DNA from: Stutzerimonas balearica DSM 6083
GTDB lineage: Bacteria; Pseudomonadota; Gammaproteobacteria; Pseudomonadales; Pseudomonadaceae
Direction of reading: 5' to 3'
DNA: 64,000 nt
Assembly (NCBI RefSeq): GCF_000818015.1
Contig: NZ_CP007511.1
Location: forward strand, 1,040,001 to 1,104,000
The notes under the pieces are model-generated. The model saw only the letters and a program-made list of their open reading frames with translations. It made no database searches and was not told the origin of the DNA. The position numbers and the translations under genes are program-made. Positions 22,087-28,863 of the stretch are shown here, piece after piece; the stretch's first letter is position 1, and each line of letters starts with the position of its first letter.

Positions 22087-22097
22087 GCGCGCCACTT

Positions 22098-22174
22098 GGC
22101 TACATAGCTCAGTCGGTTAGAGCGCAGCATTCATAATGCTGATGTCCCAGGTTCAAGTCCCGGTGTAGCCACCA
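22098..22174 (+). tRNA. tRNA-Met (anticodon CAT)
   Basis: A 77-nt cloverleaf with an encoded CCA. The acceptor stem pairs ggctaca with tgtagcc, the anticodon arm cagca-ttcataa-tgctg gives CAT, and the T arm is cccagg-ttcaagt-cccggt. The sequence resembles the elongator tRNA-Met of pseudomonads. Its 3' half is repeated 3.7 kb downstream, showing that it is the insertion site of a genetic islet. Confidence 0.96.
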
Positions 22175-22176
22175 TA
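22129..22176 (+). repeat. attL of the tRNA-Met islet
   Basis: A 48-bp stretch from the anticodon loop to just past CCA, identical to 25858-25905 except for one base (tgctg versus cgctg). It is the left member of the direct repeat left by site-specific integration into the tRNA 3' end. Confidence 0.9.
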
Positions 22177-22182
22177 CAAAAC

Positions 22183-22213
22183 AAGGGGTTAGCGAAAGCT
22201 AGCCCCTTTTTTG
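22183..22213 (+). terminator. tRNA-Met terminator
   Basis: A hairpin, aaggggttagc-gaaa-gctagcccctt, with a GAAA tetraloop and a T6 tail, nine bases after the tRNA CCA. It also faces the 3' end of the minus-strand vapC gene. Confidence 0.9.
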
Positions 22214-22237
22214 TTTGTGCCGCTGACTACGCAGTGA

Positions 22238-22690
22238 CTACATCCTGTCTACAGACGAAATCCTGTTACCCCCGCCCCTCCAGGGATCGACCAAAGCCAC
22301 CCCCAGTGGCTCGAAATGACGGGTAGTACGAGTCGCGATGACTGCATCGTGTAGCCGTCCAATCGCAGCGATCTGCGCGTCTGCCATATCTACTATCCGC
22401 CCCTTCGCTTCGGTTGCCGCGGCAATCTCTGCATAGTGAACGGCGGCGTCTGCATCGAACGGCAGAATATTGCCGGCGAAATCTTCCTCAAACATGGCCG
22501 AGGCTATGTCGAGCAGCCCTTGTTTGCGCTTGCCGTCCAGCATTCTGCCAATGCCGTAAAGAATCTCCGCGACGGTGATCGCACTGATCGCTAACTCGCT
22601 CGCCGGCTGGGCGTCGACCCACTCGATTACCTGCGGCGCTGGCTTGGCTCGCATCAGTTCAGACAGCACATTGGTATCAAGCAGGATCAT
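22238..22690 (-). CDS. PIN-domain toxin (VapC/FitB-like)
   Basis: A 150-residue PIN-domain ribonuclease. The acidic triad is visible: D5 in 'LLDTNVLSEL', the Glu in 'ITVAEILYGIG' (about 42) and the Asp pair in 'DMADAQIAAI' (about 101-104). In the family such toxins cut tRNA or rRNA and are held inactive by the antitoxin encoded just upstream. The start overlaps the antitoxin stop by four bases. The sub-type with 'LSELMRAKP' and a C-terminal 'LGVALVDPW' resembles FitB. Confidence 0.88.
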   Translation of the reverse strand: MILLDTNVLSELMRAKPAPQVIEWVDAQPASELAISAITVAEILYGIGRMLDGKRKQGLLDIASAMFEEDFAGNILPFDADAAVHYAEIAAATEAKGRIVDMADAQIAAIGRLHDAVIATRTTRHFEPLGVALVDPWRGGGNRISSVDRM

Positions 22691-22932
22691 TCATCGAATC
22701 TCGCTGCTCGGGCCTTGTCTTTTCGCTCAGGCAAGGCGAGATCCACACCGCCGACCGAAGCAAAACGGGAGTGAATGCGAGTACCCAGCCCGCCACGCTT
22801 TTCCTGCCGCGACAACGCTTGCCGAATGATGATTCGGGCTTCTTCTTCCATCGAGCGCCCATGGCTAGCTGCTAAAACGCGCAACTTCGCCTTCAGGTCG
22901 TCATCAAGGTTTCGGATCGTAATGCTGGCCAT
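22687..22932 (-). CDS. FitA/VapB-type antitoxin
   Basis: An 81-residue product opening with the Arc/ribbon-helix-helix pattern 'MASITIRNLDDDLKAKLRVLA', then 'HGRSMEEEARIIIRQAL', as in FitA/VapB antitoxins that bind their own promoter and cap the PIN toxin. The start at 22932 gives the canonical N-terminus; a longer in-frame extension upstream is less likely. The ATGA overlap with the toxin gene completes a two-gene module that can stabilise the islet. Confidence 0.87.
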   Translation of the reverse strand: MASITIRNLDDDLKAKLRVLAASHGRSMEEEARIIIRQALSRQEKRGGLGTRIHSRFASVGGVDLALPERKDKARAARFDE

Positions 22933-23139
22933 AGAGTCTCCAAGTGAATCCAGTGCAATCATTGCTAGCATATCTGCACGAACCTTAAGCGAATACCACC
23001 GCATGGCCGCTTTGGATAAGTGAAGGAAGATAGGCGAAGGGCAGATTCCAGATGGTCCGGCGAGAGATGCGCATACCGCATTGAGCGGGGGAAGACGCGG
23101 GGTTCGCCATTTCTCGTCCGGACCAGCAGACAGAGCCCA

Positions 23140-23373
23140 ATGCCGCGAGCTTGGCTGAGCTTTCGAAAAGCCGGTGAGACCGACTATCCGCGATGGATGA
23201 ACGTCAAGCGAGGACGCGCGCGGGTTGGCGCGGACGAGATAGAAACCCTCGCCAGGGTCTTCCCCACCTATAAGTGGTGGTTGCTTACTGGCGAAGTGCT
23301 ACCAGACAATCGCCAGACGAGCCCGGACTACGACGAGGCCAACCGAAACTTGGCCAATCCAAACGCGGGATAG
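23140..23373 (+). CDS. small phage/islet-type DNA-binding regulator
   Basis: About 77 residues. 'DYPRWMNVKRGRARVGADEIETLARVFPTYKWWLLTGEVLP' followed by 'QTSPDYDEANRNL' is the pattern of a family of short Pseudomonas regulators found on prophages and islands; the first part forms a helix-turn-helix. The start is uncertain: ATG 23140 is taken. Upstream in-frame sequence back to 23020 is arginine-rich and looks non-coding, so the N-terminus may be abnormal or truncated. Confidence 0.6.
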   Translation: MPRAWLSFRKAGETDYPRWMNVKRGRARVGADEIETLARVFPTYKWWLLTGEVLPDNRQTSPDYDEANRNLANPNAG

Positions 23374-23428
23374 CGATCACACAGGAAGTAGCTAGGCGCT
23401 GGTACGCCCGAAGGAATGGAGAAGACCA

Positions 23429-23755
23429 ATGAAACGGATTTTGGCACTGGCGCTCATCGCAAGCCCCATCCTCGCTGAAGAATCCAAACCCATTGCCACC
23501 CAAGTCGGTGACGCAATGCGACCTGCTGCCGAAGCCTATGGCAACACCATGATCCGCCTAATCAACGAGTTCTTCGCTGGCTCCAAAGGCGTGATGGGCG
23601 AAGCCGCCCGAGCCAACCTCAAAGCCCAGGATCAACGCGAACGCGAAGCCAGTCGCGGGGTTCGGCGCACCATGAAGGAATGCATTAAGCCTGGGAACGT
23701 AATCGACGATGACGTCAAGGAGTGTATGGACGGGCGACGTATTAAGACTTGGTAA
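23429..23755 (+). CDS. small exported protein of unknown function
   Basis: 108 residues with an N-terminal signal peptide (MKRILALALIASPILA, cleavage after LA at about residue 16). A helical, charged mature part follows with two cysteines near the end (ECIKPG, ECMDGR) that could form a disulfide in the periplasm. It overlaps the region just before the ATPase gene. I do not recognise the family. Confidence 0.62.
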   Translation: MKRILALALIASPILAEESKPIATQVGDAMRPAAEAYGNTMIRLINEFFAGSKGVMGEAARANLKAQDQREREASRGVRRTMKECIKPGNVIDDDVKECMDGRRIKTW

Positions 23756-23769
23756 TTATGGGGTGTGTG

Positions 23770-25752
23770 ATGATTGTTGCGTTATTAGTTCGAAATTTCA
23801 AGATATATCAAAATATTAATTTTCTTCCGATATCCAACGGAAAAATGTTTTCGGCTTTGGTTGGTGAGAATGGTGCCGGTAAGAGCTCTGTTCTAGAGGC
23901 TTTAAACAGTTTTTTTAATGGTGTTGATTGGAATTACAACCACACAATCACTATGAATAGCTTTGATACTCGTGAGCCGTTTATATGTCCGATTTTTTTG
24001 ATTGACAAGCAGAAAGCGATTTTTTCAAAGCATAAAGAAATTGTTGAAGAGCTGAGCTCTATGGCTTGGTGCGCTCCTAGAGCAGAATTTAATTCCGCAC
24101 ATAGGAAGCTCTCAGACCAATTTTGTCGACATCGAGATGTTTTGATACAAGAAGGATTTGGTCCTGAGGAGTACTACCTTCTTCCGTTGGGTTTGCGAAA
24201 GCAAAGTGCAAACGGATCTGCAGAGGTTTATTTTTCTATTTTTGAGCCATTGGAAAATATAATCGGAGAGAAGCCTTTTGTTGTTGAGCAAAAAATTGCT
24301 TCGGAAATATATGAGAATCTGTCATCGGCTTACAATTACGTTTATCTTCCATCCGAAATAGATTTTCATGCTTATACAAAAATTGAAGGGAGAACAATAC
24401 AGGCTTTGCTGGGGCGGAAGCTGAACGATATTGTTCGTGAGTTTATTGATGGTGAGACAGTTAGAGGCATAAATCGGAACCTGAATGCTTTCTTAACCGA
24501 AATTGCTGAAACTCTTGAAGGGTACGAATACAAGAAACCAGCCAAAAAACAGAATCTTTTTAATCAGTCACATTTCACCGAGAAGGTGATTGAAGCTTTT
24601 TTTGAGTCTAAGGTTTTATCTAGAAAGAACGGCGAAGAGTCCACGCCAGTTAACAATTTGAGCTCTGGTGAAAAGCGAAGGGCAATAATCGATGTCGCAC
24701 GAGGCTTCCTTTTGAAGGGGGCTTCTGTAGGTGGTCAACAAGTAGTACTAGCAATTGATGAGCCGGAGCTGTCCTTGCATGTTTCTGCATGCTTCGAGCA
24801 GTTTGAAAAGGTAAAAGAGATATCTACATCCGGGGTGCAGTCATTGGTGACAACCCATTGGTATGGGTTTATGCCGGTTATCTCTAGTGGTGTTGCTGTA
24901 TACATACCCAAAGATGATCGATCTGACGTTCCGTTAATTGATCTTCGTTGTTTTAGAGAGGATATTAAGAGGTTAAAGGAAAGAACGGGCGGAATTCTTC
25001 CTACCAATATAGAATTGAAAGGGATCAATGATCTTGTTCAGTCAATAATCGCGTCGGTTACTGCTTCTGATTGCAATTGGGTGGTGTGTGAGGGGTCGTC
25101 GGATAAAATCTACCTTGATCATTTCTTTAGGAATTTGCCAGTACGGCCTTATGTTCTCGCAGTTGGTGGTAGTGCCAATGTTAAGCGGGTCTTTAATTAT
25201 GTGACCATGGCGCTGGATAATGATAGGGATTGCATACAGGGAAAGGTCTACTTTGTTGTCGATACCGATAAGAAATACTCAGCCTTTGAGGCTCCTGACT
25301 CAATAAAGAACATAAGAATGCGGAGATTGATAAATAATCCCGCAACTGGGAAAACAGAATTGGTTGTTCCTGGTAGTGATATATTTTATCCGCCAACAGA
25401 AATTGAGGATTGCCTGCTGCCAGATATCTTCATCTCTACGCTTCAGAGTTTTCAAGAGGAGCAGGCCGAACTTTATTCCCAGTTTTCCGAGCCTCCTTCT
25501 GTGCTTGTCGAATCGCAGGCATCTGGACTCGCATTGAATATGAGGGACACTGATAAGCAAGTTTTGGAGAAAATTTTTTCTGTTCCTAGATTTAAGGTTA
25601 TGTTTGCTAATCGCTATATTGGTTTGTCAGGTGATACGCCACCACCGGGATGGGTGTTGGAAATTAGTCAATTTTTGGGGGCTGAAAAAAAGCTACGGAA
25701 AAGACCCTCCGCTAAACGCAGCGGGCGGGACCGCACCGCTGCGACTGACTGA
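23770..25752 (+). CDS. OLD-like ATPase with a TOPRIM nuclease domain (candidate defence protein)
   Basis: About 660 residues. ABC/AAA-type head: Walker A 'GENGAGKSSVLEAL' at about 32-45, signature 'LSSGEKRRAIIDVARG' near 296-311, Walker B 'VVLAIDEPELSLH' near 325-337. The C-terminal part has TOPRIM-type acidic motifs, 'VVCEGSSDKIY' (about 437) and 'VVDTDKK' (about 496). This domain order is that of single-gene OLD nucleases, many of which act in phage defence (P2 Old, Gabija GajA, PARIS AriA share it). G+C is much lower than the surroundings. The last ~25 residues (KRPSAKRSGRDR...) are encoded by G+C-rich DNA, so the natural C-terminus may have been lost at the islet edge. ATG 23770 is chosen for the GGGG upstream; ATG 23758 is possible. 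Confidence 0.82.
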   Translation: MIVALLVRNFKIYQNINFLPISNGKMFSALVGENGAGKSSVLEALNSFFNGVDWNYNHTITMNSFDTREPFICPIFLIDKQKAIFSKHKEIVEELSSMAWCAPRAEFNSAHRKLSDQFCRHRDVLIQEGFGPEEYYLLPLGLRKQSANGSAEVYFSIFEPLENIIGEKPFVVEQKIASEIYENLSSAYNYVYLPSEIDFHAYTKIEGRTIQALLGRKLNDIVREFIDGETVRGINRNLNAFLTEIAETLEGYEYKKPAKKQNLFNQSHFTEKVIEAFFESKVLSRKNGEESTPVNNLSSGEKRRAIIDVARGFLLKGASVGGQQVVLAIDEPELSLHVSACFEQFEKVKEISTSGVQSLVTTHWYGFMPVISSGVAVYIPKDDRSDVPLIDLRCFREDIKRLKERTGGILPTNIELKGINDLVQSIIASVTASDCNWVVCEGSSDKIYLDHFFRNLPVRPYVLAVGGSANVKRVFNYVTMALDNDRDCIQGKVYFVVDTDKKYSAFEAPDSIKNIRMRRLINNPATGKTELVVPGSDIFYPPTEIEDCLLPDIFISTLQSFQEEQAELYSQFSEPPSVLVESQASGLALNMRDTDKQVLEKIFSVPRFKVMFANRYIGLSGDTPPPGWVLEISQFLGAEKKLRKRPSAKRSGRDRTAATD

Positions 25753-25857
25753 TTTGCTTGTGACTACATCGGCCAGGTCTCTGTAATACCTAGGTTGACT
25801 GGGGCAGTGGCGATGCTGGAACCGGCCATTTATGGGGACTAGGTGAGTGCCTAGGCG

Positions 25858-25905
25858 ATTCATAACGCTGATGTCCCAGGTTCAAGTCCCGGTGTAGCCA
25901 CCATA
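25858..25905 (+). repeat. attR of the tRNA-Met islet
   Basis: The second copy of the tRNA-Met 3' half with the CCA end. The bases before it no longer form a D arm or an anticodon 5' stem, so this copy is not a functional tRNA. Confidence 0.9.
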
Positions 25906-25910
25906 TATAG

Positions 25911-25946
25911 AAAGGGGGTTAGCGAAAGCTAACCCCCTTTCTCTTT
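25911..25946 (+). terminator. original tRNA-Met terminator beyond attR
   Basis: A stem, aaagggggttagc-gaaa-gctaacccccttt, with a T-rich tail. It is nearly identical to the terminator at 22183-22213 and lies opposite the 3' end of liuR. Confidence 0.8.
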
Positions 25947-26031
25947 TGCTCAACTGTTGGCCTTGCGCGCAGCGCTTGTCGGAGCGGGCCATGAGGTCGA
26001 GTCTCACGGCTAGCGGTAAGCGCCTGGTCCC

Positions 26032-26427
26032 TCAACGGCCAACTTCTCGTTCCGTGTGCTCGAGTGCGGTACGGCAACGTTCTTCGGCGGTATCCAGTTC
26101 CAGTTGCATCTGGCGGATATCGAGCATTTGCTGCTCCAGCTGCCGGCGGCGCTCGGTGATCATCTCGAGCATGATGTTCAGCTGTTTCCTGTTACCGGCC
26201 TTGGGGTCGTAGAGTTCGATCAGGGTCTTGCATTCGGCTAGCGAAAAGCCGAGGCGCTTGCCGCGCAGGATCAGCTTGAGGGTGACCCGGTCTTTGGGCG
26301 AGTAGATGCGCTCCTGGCCGCGGCGGGTTGGCGAGAGCATGCCCTGTTCTTCGTAGAAGCGGATCGCCCGGGTAGTGATGTCCAGTTCCGCGGCGAGGTC
26401 GGAAATGCTGTAGGTCTGTGTCGACAT
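26032..26427 (-). CDS. liuR: MerR-family regulator of leucine/isovalerate catabolism
   Basis: 131 residues. The N-terminal MerR helix-turn-helix is 'YSISDLAAELDITTRAIRFYEEQGML' (about 5-30), and a long dimerisation coil follows (about 85-125). There are no metal-binding cysteines. The size and context identify LiuR, which controls the liu operon. The start at 26427 ('MSTQTYSISD') is chosen; an upstream extension runs into the thiolase gene's 3' end. Here liuR lies last, 58 bp after the thiolase gene, whereas in P. aeruginosa it precedes liuA. Confidence 0.88.
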   Translation of the reverse strand: MSTQTYSISDLAAELDITTRAIRFYEEQGMLSPTRRGQERIYSPKDRVTLKLILRGKRLGFSLAECKTLIELYDPKAGNRKQLNIMLEMITERRRQLEQQMLDIRQMQLELDTAEERCRTALEHTEREVGR

Positions 26428-26485
26428 CTGTTCGTCCGTTGGTAAGCCCGGCCGCCGCTGGGTTCGGGCGGCCGGGAAGAGTGGC

Positions 26486-27664
26486 TTAGCGCTCGATGGC
26501 CAGCGCCACGCCCTGGCCGCCGCCGATGCAGAGGGTAGCCAGGCCCTTCTTCGCGTCGCGACGCTGCATCTCATGCAGCAGGGTGACCAGAATGCGGCAG
26601 CCCGAGGCGCCGATCGGGTGGCCGAGGGCTATGGCGCCGCCGTTGACGTTGACCTTTTCATCGTCCCAGCCCAGTTCCTTGCCCACCGACAATGCCTGCA
26701 CGGCAAAGGCTTCGTTGGCTTCGATGAGATCCAGCTGTTCCAGCGTCCAGCCGGCCTTTTCCAGGCAGCGGCGGGTAGCCGAAACCGGGGCGATGCCCAT
26801 GATCGCCGGGTCGACCCCAGCGTTGGCGTAGCCGGCGATGCGGGCCAGCACCGGCAATTTCAGCGCCTGCGCCTTGGCGGCGCTCATCAGGATGACCGCG
26901 GCCGCACCGTCGTTGAGGCTCGAGGCGTTGCCGGCGGTGACGCTGCCATCCTTCTTGAAGGCTGGCCGCAGTTTGGCCAGCGCCTCGGCGGTAGTGCCTG
27001 CGCGCGGCTGCTCGTCGCGGGTAAAGGCGACGGGGTCGCCCTTGCGCTGGGAAATCATTACCGGGGTGATTTCGTCGGCGAAGCGGCCGGCTTCTAGCGC
27101 GGCGCTGGCGCGTTGTTGCGAGCGCGCGGCGAAGGCGTCCTGCTGCTCGCGGTCGATGTCGTACTTGGCTGCCAGATTCTCGGCGGTGACGCCCATGTGA
27201 TAGTCGTTGAAGGCATCCCAGAGGCCGTCGGTGATCATGCTGTCGATCATCTGCGCGTGGCCCATGCGCAGGCCCGTACGTGCCCCGGGCATGACGTAGG
27301 GGGCCAGGCTCATGTTCTCCATGCCGCCGGCGATGACGACTTCGGCGTCGCCGCAGCGAATCGCCTGGGCAGCCAGGTGCAGCGCCTTGAGCCCGGAGCC
27401 GCAGACCTTGTTGAGGGTCATTGCCGGCACGGCGTGTGGCAGGCCGGCATTGATCGCGGCCTGGCGGGCGGGGTTCTGCCCGGCGCCGGCAGTCAGCACC
27501 TGGCCGAGAATCACCTCATCGACCTCGGCCGGGTCGAGCCCGGTCTTCTCCAGCAGGCTGCGGATGACGGTCGCGCCCAGCTCGACGGCTGGGATGGTGG
27601 CCAGTGCACCCTGGAAACTGCCGATGGCGGTGCGAGTTGCAGCTACGATGACGACGTCTTGCAT
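26486..27664 (-). CDS. acetyl-CoA C-acetyltransferase (thiolase)
   Basis: A 392-residue biosynthetic-type thiolase. The nucleophile Cys is in '[15 protein letters not shown]' (about 86-100), His in '[16 protein letters not shown]' (about 343-358) and the second Cys in '[11 protein letters not shown]' near the C-terminus. In this cluster it would split or use the acetoacetate/acetoacetyl-CoA formed from HMG-CoA, closing leucine breakdown to acetyl-CoA. The symbol is left blank because atoB and phaA are equally possible. Confidence 0.9.
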   Translation of the reverse strand: MQDVVIVAATRTAIGSFQGALATIPAVELGATVIRSLLEKTGLDPAEVDEVILGQVLTAGAGQNPARQAAINAGLPHAVPAMTLNKVCGSGLKALHLAAQAIRCGDAEVVIAGGMENMSLAPYVMPGARTGLRMGHAQMIDSMITDGLWDAFNDYHMGVTAENLAAKYDIDREQQDAFAARSQQRASAALEAGRFADEITPVMISQRKGDPVAFTRDEQPRAGTTAEALAKLRPAFKKDGSVTAGNASSLNDGAAAVILMSAAKAQALKLPVLARIAGYANAGVDPAIMGIAPVSATRRCLEKAGWTLEQLDLIEANEAFAVQALSVGKELGWDDEKVNVNGGAIALGHPIGASGCRILVTLLHEMQRRDAKKGLATLCIGGGQGVALAIER

Positions 27665-27796
27665 GTGGGGCTCCAGATTCTTCCGGTGGTCGCCGCGCCA
27701 GCCATGCGGGCTGGGCGGCGGTTGACTGGTTTATGCATGGCGGATGGAAACGGAAACGCAGTATAGGGACAGGAACATGACTGGCGAGTCCTGCCG

Positions 27797-28714
27797 CTAG
27801 GCGCTGGCACGCCGGGCGCGCGTCACGCGCGAGCCGTTGTCGCGGCCGAGTACGGCGCAGATGCGCTCGCCAGCGGCGATCAACGCGTCGAGGTCGATGC
27901 CGGTGTGGATGCCCAGGCCGTCCAGCAGGTAGAGCACATCCTCGCTGGCCACGTTGCCGCTGGCGCCCTTGGCGTACGGGCAGCCGCCAAGGCCGGCCAC
28001 CGAGCTGTCGAACACCTGGATACCTTCCAGCAGGCTCGCGTAGACGTTCGCCAGCGCCTGGCCGTAGGTGTCGTGGAAGTGCCCGGCCAGCTTGTCGCGC
28101 GGGATGTCGCGGCCGACCACCTCGAACAGGGTACGGGTCTTGCCGGCGGTGCCGGTGCCGATGGTGTCGCCGAGAGAGACCTCGTAGCAGCCCATCTCGA
28201 ACAGCTCGCGGGCCACCGCGGCGACCTGCTGCGGCGCCACTTCGCCCTCGTAGGGGCAGCCGAGCACGCAGGACACGTAGCCACGTACGCGCACGCCCTG
28301 CGCGCGGGCGGCTTCCATCACCGGCACGAAGCGTTCGAGGCTCTCGGCGATTGAGCAGTTGATGTTCTTCTGCGAGAAGGCCTCGCTGGCGGCGGCGAAC
28401 ACCGCGACTTCCTTCACCCCGGCGAGCATGGCCGCCTCGAAGCCCTTCAGGTTGGGAGTCAGCGCGGCGTAGGTAACACCGGCCTTCTGCCGGATCTGGG
28501 CGAACACCTCGGCGGAGCCGGCCATCTGCGGCACCCACTTGGGCGAGACGAAGCTGCCGACCTCGACGTATTCGAGGCCGGCGGCGCTCAGGTCGTCGAT
28601 CAGGCGCACCTTGTCGGCGACGCTGATCGGCTGTTTCTCGTTCTGCAGGCCGTCGCGCGGGCCGACTTCGACCAGGCGGACATGCTGGGGCAGGGCAATG
28701 GCGGTTGTGTTCAT
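27797..28714 (-). CDS. liuE: hydroxymethylglutaryl-CoA lyase
   Basis: A 305-residue TIM-barrel enzyme that cleaves HMG-CoA to acetoacetate and acetyl-CoA, the last step of the liu pathway. Motifs: 'EVGPRDGLQNEK' (about 16-27), the metal-ligand 'HFHDTYGQALAN' (about 211-222) and the glycine loop 'GLGGCPYAKGASGN' with its catalytic Cys (about 239-252). It follows liuD after an ~150-bp gap filled by REP-like repeats. Confidence 0.93.
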   Translation of the reverse strand: MNTTAIALPQHVRLVEVGPRDGLQNEKQPISVADKVRLIDDLSAAGLEYVEVGSFVSPKWVPQMAGSAEVFAQIRQKAGVTYAALTPNLKGFEAAMLAGVKEVAVFAAASEAFSQKNINCSIAESLERFVPVMEAARAQGVRVRGYVSCVLGCPYEGEVAPQQVAAVARELFEMGCYEVSLGDTIGTGTAGKTRTLFEVVGRDIPRDKLAGHFHDTYGQALANVYASLLEGIQVFDSSVAGLGGCPYAKGASGNVASEDVLYLLDGLGIHTGIDLDALIAAGERICAVLGRDNGSRVTRARRASA

Positions 28715-28766
28715 CGATGGTTTCCGTGTCGAGGTTCGGACTCTGTGGCGCGACGGTGATGGTCAT

Positions 28767-28847
28767 GGTGGAAAATCGCTGCGCGAGTTTTCCACCCTAC
28801 GGGGGACGGTGCCAGTGTAGGTGGACAACGGCGCAGCCTTGCCCACC
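28767..28847. repeat. two REP-like palindromes between liuD and liuE
   Basis: Units 28767-28801 (ggtggaaaatcgc / gcgagttttccaccctacg) and 28815-28847 (gtgtaggtggacaacg / cagccttgcccacc, imperfect). They are the same family as at 10.0, 14.1, 17.2 and 33.4 kb. Confidence 0.75.
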
Positions 28848-28863
28848 GGGCACCCTATCTGCC

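Larger units (their letters stand above)
22129..25905. mobile_element. 3.7-kb tRNA-Met islet without its own integrase
   Basis: The segment is bounded by two 48-bp copies of the tRNA-Met 3' end. Even the terminators that follow each copy are near-duplicates (ggggttagcgaaagctagcccc and gggggttagcgaaagctaaccccc), which shows that the incoming element carried a tRNA-tail mimic with its terminator. Contents: a vapC/fitB-like toxin, its antitoxin, a small Pseudomonas-type DNA-binding protein, a small exported protein and an OLD-like ATPase-TOPRIM gene of low G+C. No recombinase gene or recognisable fragment lies inside, so the element is either a decayed island or one mobilised in trans. Confidence 0.85.

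Noticed and set aside
25858..25904. Second tRNA-Met gene
   Set aside because: Only the 3' half is present; the 5' acceptor strand and D arm are missing, so it is attR.
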